A stretch of DNA of 64,000 nt from Myxococcus stipitatus (GCF_038561935.1 NZ_CP102770.1:6138001-6202000); one strand, 5' to 3'; positions 43,828-51,888 are shown, counted from the stretch's first letter. Made by a program: numbers and translations. The notes: generated from the sequence alone by a model not told the origin.

Positions 43828-44222
43828 CGCTGACCTCGCTGCTTGTCCTTCGGAACCACGCAGGTGCCCGAAGCCCGGCACACCACGATGGGCTCCGGCA
43901 ACAGGTCCGCCGCCGAATCGTTCACATCCGGCCGCGGGCGGATGACCTTGCGGGCCTCGAAGCGCATCTTGCGCGACGTGTTGCCCGCGCTGACGATTTC
44001 GCCTTCCGCCTCGATGAAGTCCCCGGCGTACACCGGCGCCAGGAACTCCACGGAGTCATAGGCCCGGAACAGGCCCTCGTCGCCGTCGGCGCGGATGCAC
44101 AGCTCCGTGGCCACGTCCCCAAAGAGGCCCAGCATGCGCGCGCCGTCCACCAGGTTGCCGCCGTAGTGCGCGTCATGGCTGCTCATGCGCAGGCGGATGA
44201 TGGCCTTGGTTCCCGTGCTCAC
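43824..44222 (-). CDS. kal: 3-aminobutyryl-CoA ammonia lyase (hotdog fold)
   Basis: Removes ammonia from 3-aminobutyryl-CoA to give crotonyl-CoA. 132 residues, the usual size, with the hotdog core DAHYGGNLVDGARMLGLFGDVATEL, DSVEFLAPVYAGDFIEAEGEIV and MRFEARKVI. The start is a GTG at 44222 that overlaps the kamE stop (GTGA), with GGGAGA 7 nt upstream. It is sandwiched by overlaps between kamE and kce, which supports the assignment. Confidence 0.9.
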   Translation of the reverse strand: MSTGTKAIIRLRMSSHDAHYGGNLVDGARMLGLFGDVATELCIRADGDEGLFRAYDSVEFLAPVYAGDFIEAEGEIVSAGNTSRKMRFEARKVIRPRPDVNDSAADLLPEPIVVCRASGTCVVPKDKQRGQR

Positions 44223-45004
44223 TGGGGCTCTCCCTGGTAGTGCATGTCCTGCGGCTCCTTGCCTTCCTTCTTCAGGAGCGCATGGACGATGTAGTTGGCC
44301 ACGTCGGAGGGCTTGGTGCCCGGACCGAAGCCCGCGTCGAAGCCCAGCTCCAGCGCCAGCTTGTGGTCCACGCGGGGACCGCCCAGGAGGAGCTGCACCT
44401 TGCCGTGGATGCCCGCCGCCTTCGCCGCGTCGATGAAGTGCCGCGAGTTGTCCTTGTGCACGTCTCGCTGCGTGACGACCTGGCTCACCAGGATGGCGTC
44501 GGCGTTCTTCGCCATGGCCCGCTTGATGAGGTCCTCGTTGGGCACCTGGCTGCCCAGGTTGAACGCCTCGAAGCCGGGGTAGCGCTCCAGGCCGTAGTCG
44601 CCCGCATAGCCCTTCATGTTCAAGATGGCGTCGATGCCCACCGTGTGCGTGTCCGTGCCGGTACACGCGCCGAACACGACGATGCGGCGGCCCACCTTCT
44701 CCTTGATGAAGGCGTTGAGGTCGTCGAAGGACATCTTCTTCACGACGACTTCCGGCACGTCGATTTCGGCGTAGTCCAGCGTGACGTTCGACCGGGCGTA
44801 CACGATGAAGAACGTGTAGCTGTCCGCGGCGCGCTCGGCGGCGGCCACCTTGACGTCGGTGTACCCCATCTTCCGGGTGAAGACGGCGGCGGCCTCCTTG
44901 GCCTTCTCCGACAGCGGCACCGGCAGGGTGAACGAGATCTGCACCACGCCGTCGTCGCGGCGGTCCCCGTAGGGGCGAATGATTTGTTTGCTCGGCTTCA
45001 CCAT
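44219..45004 (-). CDS. kamE: Beta-lysine 5,6-aminomutase, beta subunit (B12- and PLP-binding)
   Basis: With KamD it moves the terminal amino group of beta-lysine (or D-lysine) from C6 to C5 by adenosylcobalamin radical chemistry. 261 residues; the cobalamin motif DxHxxG is D118-T-H120-T-V-G123, and K131 in ILNMKGYAG lies 11 residues after H120, the same distance as between the cobalt-ligand His133 and PLP-lysine Lys144 of the clostridial enzyme. GGPRVDHKLALELGFDAGFGPG completes the Rossmann domain. It starts 4 nt after the upstream gene and is coupled to kal. Confidence 0.95.
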   Translation of the reverse strand: MVKPSKQIIRPYGDRRDDGVVQISFTLPVPLSEKAKEAAAVFTRKMGYTDVKVAAAERAADSYTFFIVYARSNVTLDYAEIDVPEVVVKKMSFDDLNAFIKEKVGRRIVVFGACTGTDTHTVGIDAILNMKGYAGDYGLERYPGFEAFNLGSQVPNEDLIKRAMAKNADAILVSQVVTQRDVHKDNSRHFIDAAKAAGIHGKVQLLLGGPRVDHKLALELGFDAGFGPGTKPSDVANYIVHALLKKEGKEPQDMHYQGEPQ

Positions 45005-45008
45005 CTGC

Positions 45009-45482
45009 TCACTTCCCCCCGGCCCGCACGATTTTCACGCTGGTGGCCACCTTCTCCGCCAGCGGAGCGAAGCGCTCCTTCTTGTTCTGCTCCATGTGGA
45101 AGACGACGGACCACGTCGTGCGGCCATCACAGCCCACGTACGTCAGCGTCTCCACCACGCCGCCGTTCGTCGACTGGTCCTGGTCCGCCCGCCGCGCCGC
45201 CGGCTGGCCGCCCACCTTGAGGCGCTCCCAGTTGGACCCGCCGCTGCCCTTCACGATCTTGTCCACGCAGACCGAGGCCTTCATCCCCGCCGTCTGCACC
45301 GTCCCCACGTCCACCAGGAAGTACGCATCACCGCTGGGCGCCAGGAACTTCGTCGTGCCGTCCTGCACCGACTGCGTCCACGCGGCGGGAACCTGCATCC
45401 CCACGTTCTTCACCTGGAACTGCGCCAGCGCGTCCGCGGAACCGCCAGCCGCCATCACCACCGTCAGGATGGTACCGAGCAT
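45009..45482 (-). CDS. Unknown exported-looking protein embedded in the kam operon
   Basis: 157 residues, not recognised. The N-terminus is a short hydrophobic stretch to about residue 20 ending ADALAQF, like a signal peptide but without basic residues. The body carries VKNVGMQVPAAWTQSV and alternating strands (FLAPSGDAYFLVDVGTV, TWSVVFHMEQNKKERFAPLAEKVATSVKIV), resembling small PsbP-like domains; two Cys (VCVD, VGCDG) may pair. Start: two ATGs at 45485 and 45482 overlap the kamD stop; GGAGG has 7-nt spacing to the second, which I chose. It stands between the two subunit genes of one enzyme, so coupled expression is expected. Confidence 0.72.
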   Translation of the reverse strand: MLGTILTVVMAAGGSADALAQFQVKNVGMQVPAAWTQSVQDGTTKFLAPSGDAYFLVDVGTVQTAGMKASVCVDKIVKGSGGSNWERLKVGGQPAARRADQDQSTNGGVVETLTYVGCDGRTTWSVVFHMEQNKKERFAPLAEKVATSVKIVRAGGK

Positions 45483-47032
45483 CATGTTGCCTCCAGGATT
45501 TCCAGGAACGGGTTGAAGTAATCCGACGACTTCTCCATCACGCCATCCAGGCCCTTGCCGCCGGTCTCCTCGCGCTTCACGTCGCCGAAGTGACCCTTGC
45601 CGATGGCCGCCACCATGCCCTCGTCACGGCATTCCTGGAGCAGCTTCATCGCCTGGGCGAACACCTCGCGGGCGCGGTTGGCGATCTTCCCGTCCTCCCG
45701 GACGGTGAACTCCTGGTCGATGCCTCGCGCCGCGCGGTGGATGTAGGACGCCGACTTGAGCGCCACGTAGCGGTCCGCGAGCAGCGGCGTGTGCATGGCC
45801 TCCGTCATCATGCCCAGCAGCTGGATGCCCTGGTTCGTCCAGATGGCCACCAGGTCCGCCATCACGTCGTACGCGTGGCTGAAGAAGATGTCCGTCTCCT
45901 TGTGCTTGGTGGGCGGCATGTACTTGAGCGGCGCGTCCGGGAAACAGCGGCGCACGAGCATCGCCTGCGACAGCTCCAGGAGCAGCGTGTCGTCGCGGTA
46001 CGGGTCGATTTCGTACGAGTGGCCGATGCCCAGCTGCCAGTCCTTGAGGCCCGCGCGCTTGGCGAAGCACTCGTTGATGAACTGGCTGGCGATGACCGTG
46101 TGCGCCGCGTCGTACGCGTCCGCCGTGGTGATGTAGTTGTCCTCACCGGTGTTGATGATGATGCCGGCGAGCGCGCAGATGCGGCGGCTGAAGTACTGGT
46201 CGATGAAGGTGCGACGCATGTTGATGTCGCGGAACAGGATTCCGTACATCGCGTCGTTGAGCAGCATGTCCAGCTTCTCGTAGGCCGCGCAGAAGGCGAT
46301 CTCCGACATGCAGAGGCCAGACGAGTAGTTGGTCAACTGGATGTAGCGCTTGAGCTTGCGGCTCTCCTCATCCAGGGCCTCGCGCATGATGCGGAAGTTC
46401 TCCTGGGTGGCGTAGGTGCCGCCGTAGCCCTCCGTCGTCGCGCCGTGCGGCACGTAGTCCAGCAGCGACTGCGCGGTGGAGCGGATGACCGCGATGACGT
46501 CCGCGCCCGCCTGGGCCGCGGCCCGAGCCTGGTCCACGTCGTCGTAGATGTTGCCCGTCGCGACGATGACGTACTTGTGCGGGGCGGGAGACATGGGGAA
46601 CTGCTTGCGAAGGTCATCGCGCGCGGCGATGCGGGCCTTCATCTCCTCGAACGCGGAGCGAGCCTCGGCGCGCACCTCGGCGCGAAGGTTCTCCTCCATC
46701 TCCGGGGACAAGGGACCGAGCTTGTCCGCCGGCAGCGCCGTCAGCCGCTCCACGGCCTCCAGCGGGCTCTTGGCTCCCAGCTGGAGCGCCCGGCCATACC
46801 AATAGGCGGCGCCCCGGTTGAGAACCCCGGCGGCCTTGAGCTTGTCGACCATCAGGTTGGCGAGAGGCACTCCTCGCGCGCCTGCTCCGGAAATCCCAAA
46901 GAAGCGCAACACGGTGCGCTCGATGGATACAGTGGTGTTACGGCGGATGAGGTCGAAGATCGGGTTGACGATCTCCTCCGCCAGAGTGCGCGCATGCGCA
47001 ATCTGCGCGTCGTCAATGAACGGGCCTGGCAT
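45482..47032 (-). CDS. kamD: Beta-lysine 5,6-aminomutase, alpha subunit
   Basis: Large catalytic subunit of the B12/PLP aminomutase, a TIM barrel. 516 residues, the family length, with SIERTVLRFFGISGAGARGVPL near the start, YVIVATGNIYDDVDQARAAAQAGADVIAVIRSTAQSLLDYVP, GYGGTYATQENFRIMREALD, NYSSGLCMSEIAF, INTGEDNYITTADAYDAAH and MTEAMHTPLLADRY. It is the first gene of the operon kamD-unknown-kamE-kal-kce. The step before it, lysine 2,3-aminomutase (kamA), is not in the window. The divergent gap to the catalase gene holds repeated CACCGA half-sites. Confidence 0.96.
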   Translation of the reverse strand: MPGPFIDDAQIAHARTLAEEIVNPIFDLIRRNTTVSIERTVLRFFGISGAGARGVPLANLMVDKLKAAGVLNRGAAYWYGRALQLGAKSPLEAVERLTALPADKLGPLSPEMEENLRAEVRAEARSAFEEMKARIAARDDLRKQFPMSPAPHKYVIVATGNIYDDVDQARAAAQAGADVIAVIRSTAQSLLDYVPHGATTEGYGGTYATQENFRIMREALDEESRKLKRYIQLTNYSSGLCMSEIAFCAAYEKLDMLLNDAMYGILFRDINMRRTFIDQYFSRRICALAGIIINTGEDNYITTADAYDAAHTVIASQFINECFAKRAGLKDWQLGIGHSYEIDPYRDDTLLLELSQAMLVRRCFPDAPLKYMPPTKHKETDIFFSHAYDVMADLVAIWTNQGIQLLGMMTEAMHTPLLADRYVALKSASYIHRAARGIDQEFTVREDGKIANRAREVFAQAMKLLQECRDEGMVAAIGKGHFGDVKREETGGKGLDGVMEKSSDYFNPFLEILEAT

Positions 47033-47077
47033 GGGCGCACCTTACCCGCCCAATCGCCTACAGGAAGCGCCGAAGAA

Positions 47078-47174
47078 CACCGAGAATCCGCTGCCGCACC
47101 GCATTATCGGTTGAGCGTGCGCGACACCGAGGATTCGGTGAATTCCTCCACCGCCGGAGCGGTGATTTCACCGA
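47078..47174. promoter_or_regulatory. Cluster of CACCGA half-sites and nested dyad between kamD and catalase genes
   Basis: CACCGA occurs at 47078-47083, 47125-47130 and 47169-47174, and inverted (TCGGTG) at 47135-47140. The last two are the outer arms of a dyad (TCGGTGAA 47135-47142, TTCACCGA 47167-47174), which encloses a second dyad CACCGC/GCGGTG (47149-47154, 47159-47164). Placed between divergent genes, this suggests an operator for one or both. A GATAAT -10-like element for kamD lies at about 47103-47108 on the minus strand. Confidence 0.5.
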
Positions 47175-47237
47175 AATAGCGGTGACGCGACGGCTGACGA
47201 CATTCCAACCCATTGGATTCATTAGCACCACGGAAGC

Positions 47238-47252
47238 GGCACGACGCGTGCT
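47238..47252 (+). promoter_or_regulatory. Candidate sigma-54-type (-24/-12) promoter of catalase gene
   Basis: GGCACGACGCGTGCT has the invariant GG and GC separated by 10 nt and a perfect GGCACG -24 block; the -12 block is GTGC in place of TTGC. Start expected near 47264. Tentative. Confidence 0.3.
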
Positions 47253-47279
47253 CTGGGGCGAAGGGCCTCACCCCCAGAG
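47251..47279 (+). promoter_or_regulatory. Leader hairpin touching the catalase ribosome site
   Basis: CTCTGGGG and CCCCAGAG form an 8-bp stem; its last bases are part of the Shine-Dalgarno GAGGAG at 47277-47282. Possible translational control if the transcript starts upstream of 47251. Confidence 0.35.
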
Positions 47280-47289
47280 GAGCTTCCGA

Positions 47290-48822
47290 ATGAAGACGCG
47301 TTCACTGTTGCTGACGACGGTGCTGTTGAGTGGTTCCGCCTTCGCCGCCAATCCCCCACCCCTCACCACGGACACCGGTTCGGCGGTGGGCACCAACCAG
47401 AACTCCAAGACGGCGGGCGCCCACGGCGGCGTCCTGCTGGAGGACTTCCACCTCATCGAGAAGCTGGCGCGGTTCGACCGCGAGCGAATCCCCGAGCGCG
47501 TCGTCCATGCCCGAGGCACCGGGGCGTACGGCGTCTTCGAGAGCTACGGCAACTTCTCCCACCTGACGCGCGCGTCTGTCTTCGCGAGCAAGGGGAAGAA
47601 GACGCCCGTGTTCGTGCGCTTCTCCACCGTCATCCATCCGTCCGGCTCGCCGGAGACGTTGAGGGATCCACGGGGCTTCGCCATCAAGTTCTACACGGAC
47701 GATGGCAACTGGGACCTGGTGGGCAACAACCTGCCGGTCTTCTTCATCCGGGACGCCATCAAGTTCCCGGACATGGTGCACTCGCTGAAGCCGTCGCCCT
47801 ACAACAACAAGCAGGACCCGAACCGCTTCTTCGACTTCTTCTCCCACCTGCCCGAGTCCACGCACATGCTGACGCAGGTGTACTCGGACATCGGGATTCC
47901 GGCGAACTACCGCCAGATGAACGGGCACGGCGTCCACGCGTTCAAGTTCGTCAACGCGAAGGGCGAGTACCGCTACGTGAAGTTCAACTGGGCCTCGCAG
48001 CAGGGCATCAAGAGCCTGACGGCCGAGGAGGCCGCGCGCACGGCCAGCGAGGACCACCAGCACGCCACCACGGACCTCTACACCTCCATTGGCGCGGGCA
48101 AGTTCCCCGCGTGGGAGTTGTCCGCGCAGGTGCTGGACCCGAAGGACCTGGACGCCTTCACCTTCAACCCGCTGGACCCGACGAAGGTGTGGCCCGAGGA
48201 CAAGGTTCCATCCATCAAGGTGGGCCGGTTCGTCCTCAACAAGATGCCGGACAACTTCTTCGAGGAGACCGAGCAGGCCGCGTTCTCCCCCGGCGTGCAG
48301 CCCCCTGGCATCGAGCCCTCCGAGGACCGCCTCCTCCAAGGGCGGCTCTTCTCCTACGCGGACACGCAGCGCTACCGCGTGGGCGTCAACTACCAGTCCT
48401 TGCCGGTCAACCGGGCCCGCGCCTCGGTGAGCAACAACAACCAGGCGGGCGGAATGAACTCCAGCAACACGAAGTCGACCGTGAACTACGAGCCGAGCAT
48501 CACCCGCGAGACGCAGGACGCGCCTTCGTACCTGCTGTCGCGCGCTCCGCTCTCCGGCACCACGCAGCAGCAGCCCATCGAGAAGACGGACAACTTCTCG
48601 CAGGCCGGCGCCTTCTACACGTCGCTGGACCCGGCCGCGCGAGACCGACTGGTGAAGAACCTGGCGGCCGACCTGAACCAGGTCCGTGATGCCCGCGTGA
48701 AGGCGCGCATGGTCGGCCACTTCTACGTCGCCAACGTGGAGTACGGCACGAAGCTCGCCAACGCGGTGGGCGTGAAGGTCGACGACGCGCGCGCCGCGGT
48801 GGCAACGCTCGCCTCGCGCTGA
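47290..48822 (+). CDS. Exported monofunctional haem catalase
   Basis: Decomposes hydrogen peroxide. 510 residues with an N-terminal signal peptide MKTRSLLLTTVLLSGSAFA, so it acts in the periplasm. Catalase blocks: active-site His in ERVVHARGTGAYGVFE, FSTVIHPSGSPETLRDPRGFAIKFYT, Asn in WDLVGNNLPVFFIRDAIKFPD, haem-ligand Tyr in GRLFSYADTQRYRVG. Small-subunit clade size. The ATG at 47290 has GAGGAG 7 nt upstream; an apparent 36-codon extension is rejected. An ankyrin-repeat gene follows, a pairing known from Pseudomonas katB-ankB. Confidence 0.96.
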   Translation: MKTRSLLLTTVLLSGSAFAANPPPLTTDTGSAVGTNQNSKTAGAHGGVLLEDFHLIEKLARFDRERIPERVVHARGTGAYGVFESYGNFSHLTRASVFASKGKKTPVFVRFSTVIHPSGSPETLRDPRGFAIKFYTDDGNWDLVGNNLPVFFIRDAIKFPDMVHSLKPSPYNNKQDPNRFFDFFSHLPESTHMLTQVYSDIGIPANYRQMNGHGVHAFKFVNAKGEYRYVKFNWASQQGIKSLTAEEAARTASEDHQHATTDLYTSIGAGKFPAWELSAQVLDPKDLDAFTFNPLDPTKVWPEDKVPSIKVGRFVLNKMPDNFFEETEQAAFSPGVQPPGIEPSEDRLLQGRLFSYADTQRYRVGVNYQSLPVNRARASVSNNNQAGGMNSSNTKSTVNYEPSITRETQDAPSYLLSRAPLSGTTQQQPIEKTDNFSQAGAFYTSLDPAARDRLVKNLAADLNQVRDARVKARMVGHFYVANVEYGTKLANAVGVKVDDARAAVATLASR

Positions 48823-48841
48823 GCGCGGAGGGATTCAGCCT

Positions 48842-48868
48842 GGCTCCAGCACCTCGCGCGCTGGAGCC
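48842..48868 (+). terminator. Hairpin between catalase and ankyrin genes
   Basis: GGCTCCAGC and GCTGGAGCC form a perfect 9-bp stem with a 9-nt loop, 19 nt after the catalase stop. No U-tract, so it may attenuate rather than end transcription into the ankyrin gene. Confidence 0.45.
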
Positions 48869-48948
48869 CTCTCCTGACAGAGGACCGGGGCCTGGTGCTG
48901 TGCACTTCTGCCCCGGTCTTCCCATCGACTTCGTCCCGGAGGACGACC

Positions 48949-49566
48949 ATGTTTCGCAAGCTGATGCTGGGGACGCTGGGCCTGCTGGTGCTGGTGTTCG
49001 CGGTGCTGACCGCCGCGTGGTGGTCTCTTCGAGCGGAGCCCGCGCCTCAAGGCCGCCTGCTGGCCACCAGTGAAGCGGAGCGGTACCTGCTCGCCGCCGC
49101 GCGCGTGGGTGACGCGGAGGTCGTCTCTGGCTTGCTCAAGGCCGGCACGCCCGTGGAGGCGCGTGATGCGCGGGGCTTCTCGCCCCTCATCCTCGCGGCG
49201 TACCACGGGCACCTCGACACGGTGCGCGTGCTGCTCTCGGCCGGCGCGGATGCCTGCGCGGGCGACAAGCGGGGCAACACCGCGCTGATGGGCGCGGCCT
49301 TCAAGGGCCACGGCGACATCGTCGCGCTGCTCAATCAGCAGCCGTGCGCGGTGGACCAGACCAACAGCCTGGGGCAGACGGCCCTGATGTTCGCGTCCCT
49401 CTTCGGGCGACAAGAGGTCGTCGACCAGCTCCGCGAGAAGGGCGCCTCTCCCGATGCACGGGATGACAGCGGCCGCAGCGCCCAGGACTGGGCCCAGACG
49501 CAGCACGCGCCTCAAGCCCCGGTGGCCCCCGCTCCCACGGGCGCGGCCTCGTCGGCGGCTCGCTAG
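48949..49566 (+). CDS. Membrane-anchored ankyrin-repeat protein, AnkB-like partner of the catalase
   Basis: 205 residues. A signal anchor (FRKLMLGTLGLLVLVFAVLTAAWW) puts the repeats in the periplasm. Four ankyrin repeats follow: AERYLLAAARVGDAEVVSGLLKAGTPVEARD, GFSPLILAAYHGHLDTVRVLLSAGADACAGD, GNTALMGAAFKGHGDIVALLNQQ and GQTALMFASLFGRQEVVDQLREKGASPDARDD. In Pseudomonas aeruginosa AnkB is needed for full KatB activity; the same pairing here suggests that role. The ATG at 48949 has GGAGG 6 nt upstream. Confidence 0.9.
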   Translation: MFRKLMLGTLGLLVLVFAVLTAAWWSLRAEPAPQGRLLATSEAERYLLAAARVGDAEVVSGLLKAGTPVEARDARGFSPLILAAYHGHLDTVRVLLSAGADACAGDKRGNTALMGAAFKGHGDIVALLNQQPCAVDQTNSLGQTALMFASLFGRQEVVDQLREKGASPDARDDSGRSAQDWAQTQHAPQAPVAPAPTGAASSAAR

Positions 49567-49580
49567 GCCCGCTTCCCGTT

Positions 49581-49610
49581 CGAGCCCGTGGCGACATCCA
49601 CGCGGGCTCG
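49581..49610. terminator. Hairpin between convergent ankyrin and kdd genes
   Basis: CGAGCCCG and CGGGCTCG form an 8-bp stem in the 90-nt gap between the two convergent stops. Likely a bidirectional terminator, though without a T-run. Confidence 0.45.
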
Positions 49611-49656
49611 CGGGAGACGTGGAGGCGAGGGCTTCACGCCCCCGCCCGACCGGGAC

Positions 49657-50688
49657 TCAGACGTAGCGCGTGGCGAAGAGTTGGAGGAGCGCGGGCTCGG
49701 TGCGCAGCAGCGCCAACGTCAGCGACGCATGGCCGGGCACGAAGCCGTTGCCCACCAGCATGGTGACGTCCTTGCCCACGCCCTCGGCGCCGAGCGCCGC
49801 GGTGGTGAAGCTGGTCGCCATGGAGAAGAAGATGGCCGTTCCGCCATCCTTCACCGAGAGGATAGTCGCCATCTCCGTGTTGCCCACGCTGGCGCAGTTC
49901 ACCACCAGGTCGCAGAGCTGTCCCTGGGTGGCCTGGCTCACCGCCTCCATCACGTCCACGCCCTGCGTGGCATCCACCTTCAGCGCCACGTCACACAGGC
50001 CCATGGACGACAGCACATCCAGCGCGGGCTGAGACACGTCCAGCGCGATGAGCTTGCCCCGGCTCTCCAGGTTGCGCCGAGCCTGCGCCAGACACAGCGC
50101 ACCGCTCTTGCCCGCGCCCAGCACGGCCACCGTCATCCCAGGCTTCACGTAGCGCGCCACCAGCGCGGGAGCACCACACACGTCCAGCGCCGCCAGCGCC
50201 AGCGTGTCGGGGATGTCCGACGGCAGCTTCGCGTAGATGCCGCTGGAGAAGAGCAGCGCGTGGCCTCGGATGTCGACGCGGTCGATGTCCACGTGGACCG
50301 CCTTCACCTCTTCAATCACCAGCGGCGTCAGCGTCAGGCTCACCAGCGTGGCGATGCGGTCGCCCACCTGGAGCTGCTCGCGCGCCGGGTGCTTCGCGCC
50401 CATCTCCTTCACCCGGCCAATCAGCATGCCTCCCGAGCCGGTGACGGGGTTCTGCATCTTGCCCCGCTCGCGGACAATCTCCTGGATGCGCTCGCCGATG
50501 CGCGCCGGGTCCCCTCCCACCTCGCCCTTGATCTGCTTGAAGGACGCAGCGTCGATGTTGAGGCTCTCCACATCGATGAGCATCTCCGTGTCACGGCACG
50601 GCAGCGAGGGGTCCAGCTTCCGAGCGCGCTGCGGCAGCACCCCCTTCTCGCCGACGACGCGGGACAGCCCGTAGAGGTCGTTGCTCAT
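49657..50688 (-). CDS. kdd: L-erythro-3,5-diaminohexanoate dehydrogenase
   Basis: Oxidatively deaminates 3,5-diaminohexanoate to 3-keto-5-aminohexanoate, the step between the KamDE and Kce reactions. 343 residues: family N-terminus SNDLYGLSRVVGEKGVLPQRARKLDPS, then a Rossmann segment VAVLGAGKSGALCLAQARRNL, and GNGFVPGHASLTLALLRTEPAL at the end. The ATG at 50688 has GGGAGA 8 nt upstream. It is separated from the kam operon by the catalase and ankyrin genes and has its own upstream gap of about 130 nt, so it must be transcribed separately. Confidence 0.93.
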   Translation of the reverse strand: MSNDLYGLSRVVGEKGVLPQRARKLDPSLPCRDTEMLIDVESLNIDAASFKQIKGEVGGDPARIGERIQEIVRERGKMQNPVTGSGGMLIGRVKEMGAKHPAREQLQVGDRIATLVSLTLTPLVIEEVKAVHVDIDRVDIRGHALLFSSGIYAKLPSDIPDTLALAALDVCGAPALVARYVKPGMTVAVLGAGKSGALCLAQARRNLESRGKLIALDVSQPALDVLSSMGLCDVALKVDATQGVDVMEAVSQATQGQLCDLVVNCASVGNTEMATILSVKDGGTAIFFSMATSFTTAALGAEGVGKDVTMLVGNGFVPGHASLTLALLRTEPALLQLFATRYV

Positions 50689-50816
50689 GGTCTCATCTCC
50701 CTGAAGGTCTTTCGCGCCGTCCACCGGGACACCGTGGCGCGCGGGTGCCATGCCTCTATCCGCTCCCGAGGGGGGATGGCCAGCACCACGTCACGCTTCC
50801 GTCGGATGGCGGCACT

Positions 50817-50846
50817 GGAGGCCGGGGCCCACCCCACCCGGCCTCC
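50817..50846 (-). terminator. Terminator-like hairpin after esterase gene
   Basis: GGAGGCCGGG and CCCGGCCTCC form a perfect 10-bp stem with a 10-nt loop, 9 nt past the esterase stop on the minus strand. No U-tract. Confidence 0.5.
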
Positions 50847-50855
50847 CCTCGCCCG

Positions 50856-51863
50856 CTACTCCAGCGAGAGCCTCGGCAGGAGCACCGAGAGCGAGCGGGC
50901 GAAGCGATAGGACACGCCCGAGTGGCCGTCCTCGAACTCCTCGTGCACCAGCTCCACGCCTGAGTTCTTCAGGTCCTCCGCCAGCATGCGGGTGCCCCAG
51001 CGGATGTTGAACTCGTCACGGGTGCCACAGTCGATGAAGAGGGTCTTGAGCTTGCGGTAGGCGTCCAGGAACTTCGGGACGAAGCGCACCGGGTCATGCA
51101 CCAGCCACCGGTTCCACACGTCCAGCTTCAGCCGCCCCGTCTGTGCATCGAAGGGCAGCTCCAGGTTCAGCGGCTCGCCCTTCTTGGGTGAGTACGCCGC
51201 CGCCATCGCCAGCGTGTTCACCACCGGAAAGTCATCGCCGCGCATCTTCGTCTCGCGCACGCGCTCGCGGAACTCGGTCTGCCAGGACTCGATGCCACCG
51301 GACTTCAGCAGCGAGCCCGCCGCCTTCGGCAGGTCCGGCAGGTAGCAGTACTCGAAATACGCGTCCGCCGAGTGAGCGCCCAGATGCGAGAACAGCTCCG
51401 GGTGGTAGCGCCCCATCACCAGCGCGCCGTACCCGCCCGAGCTGTGTCCCAGCACCGCCCGCGACGCCGCCTTGGGCAGCGTGCGGAAGTTGCGGTCCAC
51501 GAAGCCCACCACGTCCTTGGCCAGGTAGTCCCGATAGCGGCCGATGGCGTCGCTGTTGATCCACTGGCTGCCGCCCAGTGACGTCCACCCGTCGGGGAAC
51601 ACCCCCACCACCGGGGGCACCGCGCCGGACGCGATGAGCGCGTCCAGCCGCTCCGGCACCGTGGGCGCGAAGCCCGACGCGTTCGTCCACGAGCCTCCGC
51701 TGCTGCCGAACGCATGCAGGAAGTACACGGCCGGATAGCGCCGGTCTCCCTCGCCATAGCCCGGCGGCAGGTACACGGTGAGACGGCGCCGCGCCGGGTC
51801 GCCCAGCGGATTGGACTCCAGCGCGGGAGAATGCACCTCGCGCGTCTCCAACAATCCCTTCAT
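50856..51863 (-). CDS. Alpha/beta-hydrolase, esterase D-like
   Basis: 335 residues, no signal peptide. RRLTVYLPPGYGEGDRRYPAVYFLHAFGSS is the esterase-D/antigen-85-like entry, the nucleophile is Ser in GHSSGGYGAL, the acid is probably Asp in FIDCGTRDEFNI, and the His lies in EFEDGHSGVSY. The substrate (carboxyl ester, perhaps enterochelin- or feruloyl-type) is unknown. It is 25 nt downstream of the uracil-DNA glycosylase gene in the same direction. Confidence 0.88.
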   Translation of the reverse strand: MKGLLETREVHSPALESNPLGDPARRRLTVYLPPGYGEGDRRYPAVYFLHAFGSSGGSWTNASGFAPTVPERLDALIASGAVPPVVGVFPDGWTSLGGSQWINSDAIGRYRDYLAKDVVGFVDRNFRTLPKAASRAVLGHSSGGYGALVMGRYHPELFSHLGAHSADAYFEYCYLPDLPKAAGSLLKSGGIESWQTEFRERVRETKMRGDDFPVVNTLAMAAAYSPKKGEPLNLELPFDAQTGRLKLDVWNRWLVHDPVRFVPKFLDAYRKLKTLFIDCGTRDEFNIRWGTRMLAEDLKNSGVELVHEEFEDGHSGVSYRFARSLSVLLPRLSLE

Positions 51864-51888
51864 CCGAATCTCCCCCCCGACGCCCCCG

